Below, one piece after another: positions 44,208 to 55,249 of a DNA stretch of 64,000 nt. The position numbers and the translations under genes are program-made. The notes under the pieces are model-generated. The model had not been told where the DNA came from, did no database searches, and worked only from the letters and a program-made list of their open reading frames with translations. The stretch is from Carposina sasakii. Lineage: Eukaryota > Arthropoda > Insecta > Lepidoptera > Carposinidae. How positions within the stretch are numbered: position 1 is the stretch's first letter; each line of letters begins with the position of its first letter. The DNA is taken from NCBI GenBank assembly GCA_014607495.2, contig CP053150.1:13660495-13724494 (forward strand), read 5' to 3'.

Positions 44208-44391
44208 ATTTGTATGCATGCACTTTTCTTATGATGTTGCACAGCAGTTTCGTAGTATGTATATACAATAAATGTATGGAAATAAAAACATTTATTGTAT
44301 ATACCTACCACGAGAAAAATAAATTGAATACTGACACAACTAATCTGCAACGCGCTGTGCAACATCGTAATAAAAGTGCATGCATACAAAT
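44208..44391. mobile_element. Palindromic MITE-like element
   Basis: ATTTGTATGCATGCACTTTT at the left is the exact reverse complement of AAAAGTGCATGCATACAAAT at the right, and the match continues with mismatches through GATGTTGCACAGC/GCTGTGCAACATC. TA flanks both ends (44206-44207, 44392-44393). Inside is a second perfect pair, GTATATACAATAAATGT and ACATTTATTGTATATAC. 184 bp, non-coding; open frames on both strands are by-products of the palindrome. Confidence 0.85.
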
Positions 44392-44393
44392 TA

Positions 44394-44779
44394 TATCAGA
44401 TTTTGAACATTAGCATGGAGGGCGCATTACATCGGGATTTTATTGGCAATTCATTTAGCTGTGCTGACTGCATATGATGCATCTTTGCGACGAAATACTT
44501 TTAAAACCCCATTACTCTCGACACGACAGGAATGAATACTAAATTTGTTAAAATCGAGTACATAAATCGATTAAAACGTTCATAAAAATATCGCCTCGAG
44601 AATGATATACAGCCTTGTATTATATACAGCCATTTTTGAACTTTTAATTGCTTCTTTAAGAGAGTAGTGATGTGATAAAGCGATGGTGCTTCCGCCTTTC
44701 GTTACTGTTGATTTGCTTATCAGAAACTTGCAATTACTGTAAGTAAGTAAGTAATTTCATCTGAATACATAGATATCAT
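44394..44779. other. Unique DNA, nothing recognised
   Basis: No gene or repeat recognised; GTAAGTAAGTAAGTAA occurs near 44740. Confidence 0.35.
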
Positions 44780-44992
44780 AGCCTGTGCTGATACGGGACA
44801 TTACTAGAAGACATCAGCTGCATCTCATATCATAAAAGTAGACTAAGAACTCGGTTATCCTCTCAGGAGATAAGCTAGCAGCTTCCCCGCCCGTATCAAC
44901 ATCTGTCCCCGCTTAACGTGGCTGTAAGATCTCCCTTATGGTCCTGCAGTTCTGACTAACCCATTTCGTAAACATGGCCGTATACAATGTAT
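44780..44992 (+). repeat. Family A copy, best preserved
   Basis: AGACATCAGCTGCATCTCAT, AAAGTAGACTAAGAACTCGG, CTCTCAGGAGATAAGCTAGC, CCCCGCTTAACGTGGCTGTA, TCTCCCTTATGGTCCTGCAG and CCATTTCGTAAACATGGCCG. It serves as reference for the other copies. No tRNA-like head, target-site duplication or coding frame was found. Confidence 0.7.
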
Positions 44993-45258
44993 GTCTCTCT
45001 ACCAGGAACAGAATCAGGGACCTTCCGATTACTTGCTCCACCATCCTTGCAATCGAACGTAACCGGCCGACAGATTTTCATCGACATCCTATAGAAATAA
45101 GTCGCGGCTCTTCGCAAGGAATACCGCTATCGGCACAATTCGAGCGTATAAATAAATAAGTCACAATAAGAGCAAATAAACGGGTGGTGTTCGGCGATGC
45201 ACTTCCGCGATTCATCTGTCTTCTTCCGAAATGTTTGAGACCGCAGGGTTGTCGAATA
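44993..45258. other. Unique DNA with short open frame
   Basis: A 61-codon frame (44974-45159) begins inside family A and has no recognisable domain. The stretch is less AT-rich than average. Nothing firm recognised. Confidence 0.3.
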
Positions 45259-45420
45259 TCTTATAATATAAAATTTTCGTGCCGCGGTGTTTGTTACCAA
45301 ACTCCTTCGAAACGGCTTGACCGATATTTATGAAATTTTATGTGTCGGTATTTTCGGTAGGTCTGAGAATAGGTCCTAAACTATTTTTAAAAGCGACATT
45401 CACGCGAGCGGAGCCGTAAT
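45259..45420 (+). mobile_element. Helitron-like fragment
   Basis: Begins TCTTATAATATAAAATTTTC after an A, then CTCCTTCGAAACGGCTTGAC and CATTCACGCGAGCGGAGCCG. These are typical Helitron phrases. The hairpin and CTAG at the 3' end are missing. Compare the intact relative 220 bp downstream (CTCCTCCGAAACGGCTCGAC). Confidence 0.6.
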
Positions 45421-45589
45421 TATAGCAAGTCGAAACTAATACAGCATCATCTAGCTCCCTAGTGTAGATTAATAAATAGATGATCGTCTGCAGGTATATT
45501 ATTTGCCATTATTGTTCCCCCGACTTTGTTCGCATGACTAGGTATAAACAAATATCGCTGAAATTTATTTGCAAACATGATGTATTTTG

Positions 45590-45636
45590 GTACTTGGTAC
45601 TCTGCCTACCCCGTAAGGGATAAAGGCGTGATTATA
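45590..45636 (+). mobile_element. Retroelement family S1 tail
   Basis: TACTTGGTACTCTGCCTACC, CCGTAAGGGATAAAGGCGTG and ATTATA. The copy is cut at its tail by the Helitron that follows. Confidence 0.75.
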
Positions 45637-45929
45637 TCTAATATATAAAATTCTCGTGTCACGGTGTTAGAAGTTAAACTCCTCCGAAACGGCTCGACCG
45701 ATTTTCGTAAATCTTAGCATGCATATCGGTTAGGGTGGAGAATCGGACAACATCGATTTTTTATCCCCCTAAATGTTAAGGGTGGTCCACCCCTAATTTT
45801 TTTTTTGACAAATTTTTTGTTTTTATTTTTTTATGATACAGCATACAAAAATACATACAACCATGAATTTTCACCCCTCTAGGATCAACCCCTTTTACAT
45901 GGCAAAACAACGTTTGCCGGGTCAGCTAG
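45637..45929 (+). mobile_element. Short Helitron with intact ends
   Basis: Starts TCTAATATATAAAATTCTCG after A (45636) and ends TTTGCCGGGTCAGCTAG before T (45930): canonical TC...CTAG between A and T. Contains CTCCTCCGAAACGGCTCGAC near the left and TTTTTTATCCCCCTAAATG inside. 293 bp, no coding sequence. A 5' scrap of the same family is at 53394-53445. Confidence 0.88.
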
Positions 45930-46265
45930 TATAATATTTTATTATTATTATTATATTTTAGTATTATATTTTCAATTTCCTGTTTGTAGATTTTAATCGT
46001 TTAACTTGCAAGGTTTCGTATCTATGGAGTCGTTTTTCAATCTGTCAAATATTTATAAACATAATATTGGTAAAGGCCGTGCATTCACGACTTACCTATA
46101 CGTCTATGTTGTAGGCAATTAATTAAAAGTTTATTAAAATAAATTATCACTTCACGGTTAAGTATGAATATTGACACCAATTTTTTTGTGTTGCGAAATG
46201 AATGTTTGATGAAGGGCTATTCAACATTATAAGAAGGGTTATATTTCGAGTGTATATCATGTATG
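45930..46265. other. AT-rich DNA, nothing recognised
   Basis: No gene or repeat recognised. Confidence 0.35.
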
Positions 46266-46364
46266 CATGTATATGTCGTGGTCATATCGTACTTTTGAAA
46301 ATTCAAAATAGTCGAGCATTTCATGAAATGATCAATTCTTCGATATGACCACAACATATACATA
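46266..46364. repeat. Hairpin with 23-bp arms
   Basis: ATGTATATGTCGTGGTCATA (from 46267) pairs with TATGACCACAACATATACAT (ending about 46362) with one mismatch, around a ~50-base loop. It could be a very small MITE or a foldback RNA source. No second copy was found in the window. Confidence 0.6.
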
Positions 46365-47685
46365 TTTCTTTGGTACGTTCTAGAGCTTAAATGGCTTGTC
46401 GCCTTTGAGCTCATCATTACAGTCGTCGTAAGAGTGACACTGGGTCAAAATGTTTAAGCAGTCGGGTCTATAAATGAGCCTATTTCATAGATTTGTTTTA
46501 CTGCTTATATAAATAAAAAGTATTAGGTGTCAACCCTAGCTGGCCGTTACTGTACAAAGTACAGAACAAATTGCAAGCAACTTCGTAGAAATGCGCAAGA
46601 TTTTCAAAATGAAAGTTGTAATAATTAATAACGTTATGATATTAATGAATTATTTATTGTTGACATGTGTAGATTTAGTGGCCATAAAAATACGTAATAC
46701 CTGTCTTTTTGGAAGCTGATGAAGACATTAATAATAACCGCGAGTAAGTACGATACGGCTGAATGTTTTGAATTTATAATTTTAGTATGTCTTTTATATT
46801 GCCTGTATAAAATCTAAAATAACAATTTATGCACCTAACTACAAACTTTTATTCACAGAAATAGGTAAATTTATAGATATACTTATTAGATAGTTAAGCA
46901 GGCACTTTATTGTGTTTGAAACTATCTATGTTTCTACTAGATACTTTTCGTAGATACGAGTATTTTGGTGGAGCTTAGGCATACATAACTTACTAATTAA
47001 AAACATCGACACATCGTGCATTAATCATCATACAAATATTTCAATATATTTTTATTTATTTATTTATTAACTTTAAATAATTTTAATAAACTCTTAAATC
47101 GGTACAAACGCTACGGTTCCAGTCTGATCTTTTCGGGTAAACTATTTAAAATATACGGTAAACGTATTTTTAGTGATCTGTCACCATATCGAGCATAGGT
47201 ACCTACTGTGCGTACTATGGACTTCAATACCTTTTAAGATTCTCAACCCTTTATCGTTTTCGCTACAATACGTATGATAATACGGGACTGGCATACTTAA
47301 CGGTGCATTGTCCAAGCCTAATGGAGAGGACAAATATCTTTTTACCATAAAATGGAGACGCGATTTTGGCAAATCTGTGCCGCGTTAAATTTGCACTCAA
47401 TTCATACCTTAGCCATATACGAATATGAAGGTTTTCGTATGTTACTAGGTCGATTTAATTTGGTTTTCGAGTTTGTTTATTTTTGAAGGATATTCGGTTA
47501 CCTGGTTGAGTACTTGTAAGTCTTGGTTACATGGACAGTTCCCGTTGGTTACGAAACTGTTAGCGCCATGCTCAGATGACCAAGGGCCTTGAAACTTTTT
47601 TGCATTACCGGTCGCAGGGAATTTTCTTTGATATTTTTTTACTATAAAATTGGGAATTGATACGGACCTTCACTAGAATAATAAT
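46365..47685. other. AT-rich DNA, nothing recognised
   Basis: Open frames at 46217-46417 and 47181-47372 (both minus strand) show no motif. TTTTTATTTATTTATTTATT near 47050-47070 is a simple repeat. Confidence 0.35.
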
Positions 47686-47860
47686 AATAATTGTTTATTG
47701 GTACCAAATTACAGACACTAGAAAAATAGAGGCCCTGTGGCCTATGCTAGTTAGTTATAACTGTGTTACAGGCCACAGTGATCCCCTTAATGTACATATC
47801 AATGTGTATACAGGCCATGAAGAAGCGAACCAGTGGAGAGCGCGTAGGCCAGTTTTTGTT
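47686..47860 (-). mobile_element. Family F fragment (LINE-like tail)
   Basis: On the minus strand it ends TACCAATAAACAATTATTATT in an (ATT)n tail, as LINE 3' ends do. Upstream, GAAGAAGCGAACCAGTGGAG is shared with the reverse-orientation scrap at 50575-50625. Unknown clade. Confidence 0.45.
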
Positions 47861-48981
47861 CTAAATACATGTCACTAGTTTACGGCGGGGGGAGAGGTAA
47901 GTTTTGGCGCGTGCTATTTGCTGATGCAAAAACAACCAATTTTCTAGGGGTTACAAAAAAATTATCGATATCGATAAATATTTCACTTATCGTAGGTAAA
48001 AGTTAGATTATGCATGATGGATGATGAAGTAGTCTGATTACTATGCCATGGATAACGAGCTCAATTTTGAAATAAAACAGGCGATAAAAAAAGTAAAATA
48101 TATATTAAGGTTCATTCACTACGATATAGGTTCGTATTGCCTGTAAGTTGGGCGTTTAAGGTTCAATAAGGTTTTTACATAATAACAATAGTTTAGTAAG
48201 GCCTTGTGCGCTCATGTATTGTGCATGGTGTGCGCATTACAATATTTATACATAATAGTAATATAAGATAGGCAAAACATAAAAACAAATAAGTAGGTAC
48301 ATGATATTTTTTCACAAACTATGAAAAGAAAGCCGCTTTTTATGTCATACATAACATAAATGTTAGACAATAAAGCCTTAGGTCGGAAATAAGAAAAACA
48401 TCATGTTTAGGTATATTGCTAAAAGTTTCATCACAGAGAGGCCTTTGTAACCATAGATTACTTGATGACGCAGCGGTACGAGTATATTCAGGTTGCAAAG
48501 TGAAACAGCGTAGTGGCTATGTAGAACTATTTATTTATCAATTCTACAGTTAAGGCTACTTCAGGCGATATAACATTCGGGAAAAGAAGCAGCAAGATAC
48601 CTGACTCGCCATAAATAGATTATAGAGTTACAATGTTTTTATATAGAACAGAAATCGAGCAGAGTAATATCTTACAACTTCAAGTGTTTAGAACTGTCTA
48701 GTGTCTAGAGCTATATAATCGGCGCCTGTTATTTTTTAAATTTTCAAAACTATCTGATCTAAAATGTCTGGAACACAAGACACTATATTTTGTTGGTATG
48801 AAATTGTCTCTTTGAGTAGAATTGCTCCAGATTTTTTTCTTCACGCCGTCGTGTGGAAATCTAAAAATGTAAAAGTACGAGTAATAAGAATGCTGATTTA
48901 ACTGTAAGGAAATGAATAGGTAATATATAAAGGACTTGAATTTTTAGTGTTAATAAAGCGGATTAATATTTTATATTAGAA
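47861..48981. other. Unique DNA, nothing recognised
   Basis: No gene or repeat recognised. Confidence 0.35.
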
Positions 48982-49183
48982 CTAGTGGTCCCTTAGCAAC
49001 TTCACTTGCTGCATCCCGATCGCAGCGCCACCTACCAACCAGGCCAAACTAAGCGTTTCCAAACCTTTCCTGGACTCGCCCAAATATACACAGAAAATAT
49101 CATTAAAATCGGCAGAGCCGTTCTCGAGCTTTAGCGTGACAAACGAAAAGCAATCGATTTATATATACATATAGGTATATAGA
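48982..49183 (-). mobile_element. Short Helitron, minus strand
   Basis: On the minus strand it ends TGCTAAGGGACCACTAG followed by T, and begins TCTATATACCTATATG after A. Inside are AAGCTCGAGAACGGCTCTGC and GATTTTAATGATATTTTC, typical Helitron left-half phrases, and GGTAGGTGGCGCTGCGATCG. The 5' border is less certain because it lies in a TATA-rich stretch. About 200 bp, non-coding. Confidence 0.7.
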
Positions 49184-49300
49184 TATGTATAGGTATATAT
49201 AATGTACATATCGTTAAAATAACAGTATTATCATCTATATCTATGCAGTAGGTATTCTGTATTTTTTTCATGATTTTTGAGTAGGTCTATTAAATTATTA

Positions 49301-50024
49301 TTATATTAATGGCGAATTGCAAAATAATGATTGGCGAAGAAAGATTGGAACAAGTGACTGAGTTCGTGTATCTGGGGACTTTGTTTACAAGGCATGGTAA
49401 GCATGACAAAGATATTGCAAGGAGAGTGAATGCTAGGAATCGGGTGAATGGGGCACTTAATTCTTTTATGAGTAGCCAGAAAGTGTCGCAAGCGGCACGT
49501 CTGGCTGTTCATGGAGGTGTTTTGGTGCCGACTCTTATGTATGGAAGTGAAAGTTGGGTATGGCAGAAACCAAAACATCAAAGTCAAGTGAATGCAGTGG
49601 AAATGAGAGCATTGAGAAGTATGTGTAGAGTCACTTTGAAAGATAGGATAAGAAATGAGGTGATCAGAAAGAAGTGTGGTATAAATGAGGACGTGGTGAC
49701 GAAGATTGAGAAGGGTATGTTGAGGTGGTTTGGGCATGTGGAGAGGATGAGTGAAAGTAGACTGACAAAGAAAGTATACAACAGAAGAGTGGATGGAAGG
49801 GTTGGAAGGGGAAGAACTCGCCGGACTTTCACCGATCAAATTGGTGAAATTCTAAAGAAAAGTCGAGTCAAGAGTACCCTAAACCGACGAGCGTGCATGA
49901 AGAATATCATGAAAGTAGATGAAGCGAAAGAGGTGTGTCAGGATCGTAGCAAATGGAGCTCCGTGATCTCTGCCTACCCCTCCGGGAAAGAGGCGTGATT
50001 ATTATGTACGTATGTATGTATGTA
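49301..50024 (+). mobile_element. 5'-truncated LINE with perfect 14-bp TSD
   Basis: CTATTAAATTATTA at 49287-49300 and again at 50025-50038 is a perfect target-site duplication. The element between holds the 3' part of a LINE: one long open frame, then GTGATTATTATGTACG and a (TATG)n tail. Absence of poly(A), the short tandem tail and the protein type fit an RTE-like or related clade. The intact frame and perfect duplication point to a recent insertion. A short piece of the same family is at 4141-4301. Confidence 0.93.
49309..49998 (+). CDS. C-terminal fragment of LINE reverse transcriptase
   Basis: The 229-residue frame is open from the first ATG after the truncation point to a TGA at 49996-49998. 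It starts just past the RT active site. FVYLGTLFTRHGK (residues 19-31) is the region that usually follows the catalytic YxDD block, which is missing. LMYGSESW (76-83) and GMLRWFGHVERM (136-147) are thumb/connection phrases common in LINE RTs, GRGRTRRTFTDQI (166-178) is the basic stretch before the C-terminal helix, and SAYPSGKEA ends the protein. Without endonuclease and catalytic core it cannot be an active enzyme. The clade (RTE versus a neighbour) is inferred from memory. The longer frame on the opposite strand (49306-49839) is its shadow. The ATG may be accidental and no promoter is seen. Confidence 0.85.
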   Translation: MANCKIMIGEERLEQVTEFVYLGTLFTRHGKHDKDIARRVNARNRVNGALNSFMSSQKVSQAARLAVHGGVLVPTLMYGSESWVWQKPKHQSQVNAVEMRALRSMCRVTLKDRIRNEVIRKKCGINEDVVTKIEKGMLRWFGHVERMSESRLTKKVYNRRVDGRVGRGRTRRTFTDQIGEILKKSRVKSTLNRRACMKNIMKVDEAKEVCQDRSKWSSVISAYPSGKEA

Positions 50025-50764
50025 CTATTAAATTATTAAATAGTATTTTTTTGTGGAACCCTAATTCTATTTTGCCCTAATTCATAAGAGTGCTCTATGT
50101 CAATTGACATTACATACAAACATTTCATTTGTATTTATTTGCATAGATATAGATTATAATAATGGTATTTTATCGATATGAACATTGAACGTACGGCGGA
50201 CAACACTATCGAGAAAAAAAGAGATGACTGCCCATGCGCATATCCATGTATCAGAAAGAGACAACATGAAAGACTTCAACGGGGGCACGCCCGGACGTAA
50301 CTGAAATATATTATTTTCATGTTTTTTTGTTTTTAGTTAAATTGATTAGAAAATCACTCACCTATGGAATGTAATCCCATCTATTTTATAATTTGAAGTA
50401 CCGGAATTCTTTCCACACCATTTAATAGCACAACTAGGCATGTTTAACAATTTTTTGTGCGCTTAAAACGGGACTGCAAGACGTGCGTACTTTATAGGCT
50501 GTAAAGTCCGACTGACTAAAATTTTCGAAGCATTATACTGATATAGCATATGTTTCGTGAGTGCGGTCGCCCCGTATCCGCTCTCCACTGGTTCGCTGCT
50601 TCATGATACAGGCACTAGAAAATGAAATAAACTTTTTTAAATTTTTAAATTATTATTACATTAGATTAAATTAACTTATTTGCCTAAAAATAAATAAACA
50701 ATTTTATGAGATCAAAATTTAAAGTAGGTAGATAACATTAAGGACTTGTTATGAAATTTTTGAA

Positions 50765-50842
50765 AATTCTATTATCATTATATTATATTATATCATATTA
50801 TATTATACTATAAAATATTACACTATATTATATTATATGTTT
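50765..50842. repeat. ATT/TATAT-type simple repeat
   Basis: Imperfect repeats of TATTATA and TATCATATTATATTATAC over about 75 bp. Confidence 0.8.
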
Positions 50843-50927
50843 CTGTGAAGAATTTGTTGTGCATGAGGATGATTATAACTATCAATGTACCTATTTGTTA
50901 TGTGAGTGAATATTTCTTTGATTGTGC

Positions 50928-51010
50928 GTGTAAGTGTGTTTGCGTGTGTGAGTGAGTGTGTGTGTGTGTGTGTGTGAGTGTATATGAGTGTGTATGTGAG
51001 TGTGTGAATA
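50928..51010. repeat. GT microsatellite
   Basis: GTGTGTGTGTGTGTGTGTG core near 50957-50982, flanked by interrupted GTGAGTGTGTATGTGAGTG. About 80 bp; likely variable in length between individuals. Confidence 0.9.
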
Positions 51011-51267
51011 TGTATAAGTAATGGTATGTGCTTGTTAAAATATGTTTGTAAGGAATGTCAATAACTTATTATTTAGGAGTAAAAAACAACATTTCGGTAT
51101 CTTTGTAATCCATGTCACTGAGCCAAGCATAGATTTTCTTTATTAAATCATGCTTTGTCAATGTTCTCCATTTGTGATAGGTTTTAAAATGAGTTTTAAT
51201 TAAATTATACAGACGCAGAGCATTAATGTAGTACTGTCTTTTGGCATACAAGCTGTTGGATACAGGT

Positions 51268-51432
51268 AGAATACATCAGCTATATCTTGTGTCGTCGAGT
51301 CGACTCGGTCATTCCCTTAGGCGATAAGCTATCAACTTGACACTGATCCTTTACACTTGTCTCAACTAAACGTCACTATGGCGTCTCCTTGATGATCCTG
51401 CAGCTCTGGCTATCCCATTTCTTATATATATT
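51268..51432 (+). repeat. Family A copy
   Basis: ATACATCAGCTATATCTTGT, GTCGACTCGGTCATTCCCTT, AGGCGATAAGCTATCAACTT, ACACTGATCCTTTACACTTG, TGATCCTGCAGCTCTGGCTA. It shares block order with 44780-44992. Confidence 0.7.
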
Positions 51433-53393
51433 TAAGCTGGCTTACACCTGTTGATATATGACTTTACGGTGCTATCGAATTTCATTGAAAGACATCTTAA
51501 ACAAGGATTGCATTTTTATGTAAGAGATATTATAGACCGGCTAATACTAAACGCACTTCGGTTATTAGCCGTACCATTATACACTGTTAAAATATATTTC
51601 AAAAGACTGGGATTAACTTTTGACGTAGGTGGTTTCGTGTTAATTAAACCTTATAGTTATGATGAGTCACAAAAATTGGTGACTATGTTAAAAATAACCC
51701 AAGTCCGAGCTCACCCACAATAACCGGTCGTGATCATTGGGGAACTTTACTAGAATAATACAGATTACCTAAGAGCTTCCTTCCTTAATAGAATTGCAAT
51801 GATGTGGAATTCCATTTTTGATAATTGGCTATGTAGGTATTATTAGGGTACCTATTGCGAGTCTGGTTTAAAGTTTTCTAAATTCCCACTCTCACACTTA
51901 TTAGAAATCATCATTTTACTAACTTTCCCAATGACTTATGCATAACTCTTCGGTCCTTCTCCTCTTCTCCTTCTAACTAAAGCAAAAGTACTCGTGTATA
52001 TTCTAATAGGTAAAGATAATCGGTAAAGTTCCGAATGTGTGTCCACTTTAAACACTGTCATAACATCTAAACCGGTAGGTCTATTATCTAATTTGCAGTA
52101 GCAGAGCCGAAGCAATAGTAGCTATTTTATTTTATTTTTTATTATTTTCATGAGACACAAACAGTACTATTAACACAAATAAATTTACAAAATACACGCC
52201 AGCAAACCAATAAAACACATATTAGACAAGGCTTGCTCTGCTTCAAAACCCTTAATATTTTTAATATTGCCCAATATGATGTGATCGCGAGGATATGCAG
52301 TAAACCTTGAACTTGCATCGGCCCAAATGGGTCACAGAGGCGGTTCTCCATCATTGACAGGTCCCGTAATACTAAAGTCGGTCAAATTGAACTGTGCCAT
52401 CCCGCCCGCGGCGTGCAGCGTAAACCCTGGACACACTCGTAAATCCCCTGTATGGACAGCTTGCAATAACCTAACCCTTACTGTAGCTTTAATCTTAAAT
52501 GATCAAGAGTTATATTTGCTTGAATTTCGCGCTTATATAACTTGGAAAGCTGGATGATCTTGAGTAAAATATTATAGTTAGCTCATAGCGTAGCTCCAAT
52601 ACCGATTGAATAGAAGTGAATTTCGCTTGTGTTTTGCGCCGAAATATTTGTATTGCTACGCTTGTGCAAAGTTGCTAATTTTGATCTTACATTGCATATC
52701 AGATATTTCTTATTTCCCTGGTTATAGATATGCTTTTAGTATACTTCATGAGCATTGCTAAGGTGGAATATGTAAAGATGGAGTGACGTCGCATGCCGAT
52801 ACCGTGGAGTTATTTAATACTGACTTCGGAATAATTCTTATAATTCTTTTAAGAAGCAAATAAATTCAAATCTAGATTATATGATGAATTCATACTTAAA
52901 CTTCAATATAAGTATAATATATTTGTAAAATTTATTGCTTCTTATTAGCTGAAGATAAACTATGAGACGAACAGAAAAACCTAATAGTAAACTTGCTCTC
53001 AATAAAATTTTAGTTTAAACAAGAAACTAAAGTTAGTAAAAATAGTCGATTTCTACTTTACTTAACTACTAGAGGATAATGGGATGTTTTTTAACTAATG
53101 GTCTCATTTATTTGACCTACATTGACCGTGTATCTTATGACTTCTACGAAGCACCTGACTCCATTATTAAATCGTCGATGTATACAGATGGAGCACAAAC
53201 AAGTATTACTCGACCAGATCATAAATATAATACACCCTTAACTCATTTTGGCGCGTTCCAGTAACGTAAGAGAGATCCGTGAATTATTCGACGAATTCAC
53301 ACATTGACAAAAGGTTAAATGTAATGATGAATCCCTCAACAATGTTTTAATGATAGCTTTACGGATTATATTATGGAGAAACTTGGATATTAT
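51433..53393. other. Unique DNA; two short open frames
   Basis: Open frames at 51451-51723 (90 codons) and 52327-52557 (76 codons), both plus strand, are the longest outside repeats here. I see no known domain in either. The second includes a GC-richer patch (CCCGCCCGCGGCGTGCAGCG) but no clear splice sites. Both are left uncalled. Confidence 0.3.
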
Positions 53394-53445
53394 CTAATCT
53401 AATATACATATAAAATTCTCGTGTACGGTGTTAGAAGTTAAAGAC
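53394..53445 (+). mobile_element. 5' scrap of the short Helitron family
   Basis: CATATAAAATTCTCGTGTAC then GGTGTTAGAAGTTAAA matches the first 50 bp of the Helitron at 45637-45929. The remainder is absent. Confidence 0.65.
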
Positions 53446-55054
53446 ACTTGAAAAATTAGGATACAAAAATGTTGCACCTTATTATCTACTTAGTCTAACT
53501 ATATTTTTAATTATTAACTATGAATTTAGACTAAAATAAAATTAGATATCTTAAGATCTAAATAAGCAATCACCTTATTGTTATAACTAGATAGACTAGA
53601 TGTTAATTAAGTTTTTGTAAAAAAAAAGATACAAACGGCTAAACGTTCTAATTTCATAATATGTATTATGGGATCGAAACTTCCCTATATGATATAAAAA
53701 TAATTACCTCACATAATGAAAAATAGGTTCTGAAAAAAATTTACTACTAAGTAAGTATAGCATTTATTTCTAAGTAAACTTTGTTGTCAGCAGCGACGTT
53801 CGAGAGTCATATTTTATTCGATAAAAAATTGATTTCGATACATTTGTGATAACAACACGTATGAACCGATAACGGTGCACTATCAATTTCACATGACAAC
53901 TTAGGTTCCTTTGTTTCGAACCCGGTTTCGGCTCTATCTAGTTCTTTACAGAGATGAGAATACTTGATTGTAAGTTTATGTGAATGATAAGGTTTCATAT
54001 TTTATCTCATAAAACTTACTAATAAAGTTCGCAAAGCAGCCATTTCTCTCGCACGTGTTTCTTCTTCTTTATGAATCTTGTTTTTTCCAGTGTTATGTTC
54101 CTCTCCATAATTATCATTCAAGCACCTTTGCAACGCTCGCAACATCGTTGGTGGCCTATCGTAGGCTTATAAGCTTGATCAAATCCTTCTCCAATTTTTC
54201 CTAAGATATCAGTTTCCACCCCGCTATTTATTTAACCCCAATGAATGCCCACTTACCATATATCTATTAAACGTAATCGCAAACTACCAAAATGGCTTCT
54301 ATTTCAAAGCGCGCGCAAAACAAGTATCATATGCGCATAGTTACCGAAAACCCAATAAATTTGCTGAGAAAGTATGTGAATAAATTTATTTTATTTATAG
54401 TGGAACAGACCATACTCCCCTGACAGATTGCGTTGGAATGAACACATCTGGTAATGCTATACCAGGGGGGCCGGAGGTCGACATGTGACGGTATAATAGA
54501 GAAGCTGAAAGGATCCTATTCGTAAGTTTTTCTCAGGGCATATATTTTTCGAAGAATGGAAACACATTTGCATGCGTTTTTTGCGGCGCTCTGCGTTCTG
54601 TGCATAAACAATGATAGTAAGATATTGAGTGGAGGGACAGTTTATTTATGGTTTTGTAGGGTTATATGTTTAAAATTGAAAAGTTGATAAAAATAATGTA
54701 TGGTCTCTAAGTTCTGTATTTTATTCAAATTATGACATAATTTTATTTATGTTAGTTCATTCGCAAGTAGGCGCTATTTTAGTGTCGCATGTTCAAATGT
54801 GAAATCATAAATCTTTTTTCTGTTTATGTTCGTGCAAAGATAAATCATTTGCTTTACTTAGTTTGATATACTTCTAAAACATGATGTTATTATGGCGTTC
54901 ATTAATAGTTTCAGTGGATCAAGTTAAACACATACTTTGTACACATAGACCAATGTCCTTATCGGGATCGTAACATAATTTTAAAGGGGCTAGAAAACAA
55001 AATGAATATACCTACAAAATATCAACCATAATCATACATCTATATTTTATATAC
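53446..55054. other. AT-rich DNA, nothing recognised
   Basis: No gene or repeat recognised. A minus-strand 63-codon frame at 53807-53998 has no motif. Confidence 0.35.
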
Positions 55055-55249
55055 ATGCGCGCGCGTCATTTGTTTTTCTGTAACGCACCATTGTCCATCA
55101 GGCAGGGTGGCGGGCGCGCATCGAGTGACAGCGCAATAAGCGCAAACCGACGCACAGGGGCGTATTGTATGCGTATTGGTAGTACAGTGCGTATTGAACT
55201 GCCTGCTAAGGCTGCGACGTGGATGTTAACACGGTCTAATGGTGGCTGA
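55055..55249 (+). other. CpG-rich patch with 64-codon open frame
   Basis: ATGCGCGCGCGTCATTTG opens a frame that runs to TGA at 55247-55249, in a locally GC-rich stretch (GGTGGCGGGCGCGCATCGAG, CAAACCGACGCACAGGGGCG). An 86-codon frame overlaps on the other strand. No known domain, and no good splice site or poly(A) signal was seen. Open frames on both strands are expected in short GC-rich DNA, so coding status is doubtful. Confidence 0.2.

Larger units (their letters stand above)
50039..51267. other. AT-rich DNA with two microsatellites
   Basis: No gene recognised. At 50575-50625 a scrap TCTCCACTGGTTCGCTGCTT is shared in reverse with family F at 47.8 kb. Two simple-sequence tracts are annotated separately. 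Confidence 0.4.

Noticed and set aside
49306..49839. 177-codon open frame on the minus strand
   Set aside because: It lies opposite the recognised LINE reverse transcriptase frame and has no domain of its own; it is a shadow of that frame.
50928..51010. Z-DNA-forming regulatory element
   Set aside because: A plain, interrupted GT microsatellite; no evidence of function in the sequence.
53905..53945. TTCGAACCCGG as a tRNA T-loop
   Set aside because: No T stem, box A or acceptor partner at the right distance.
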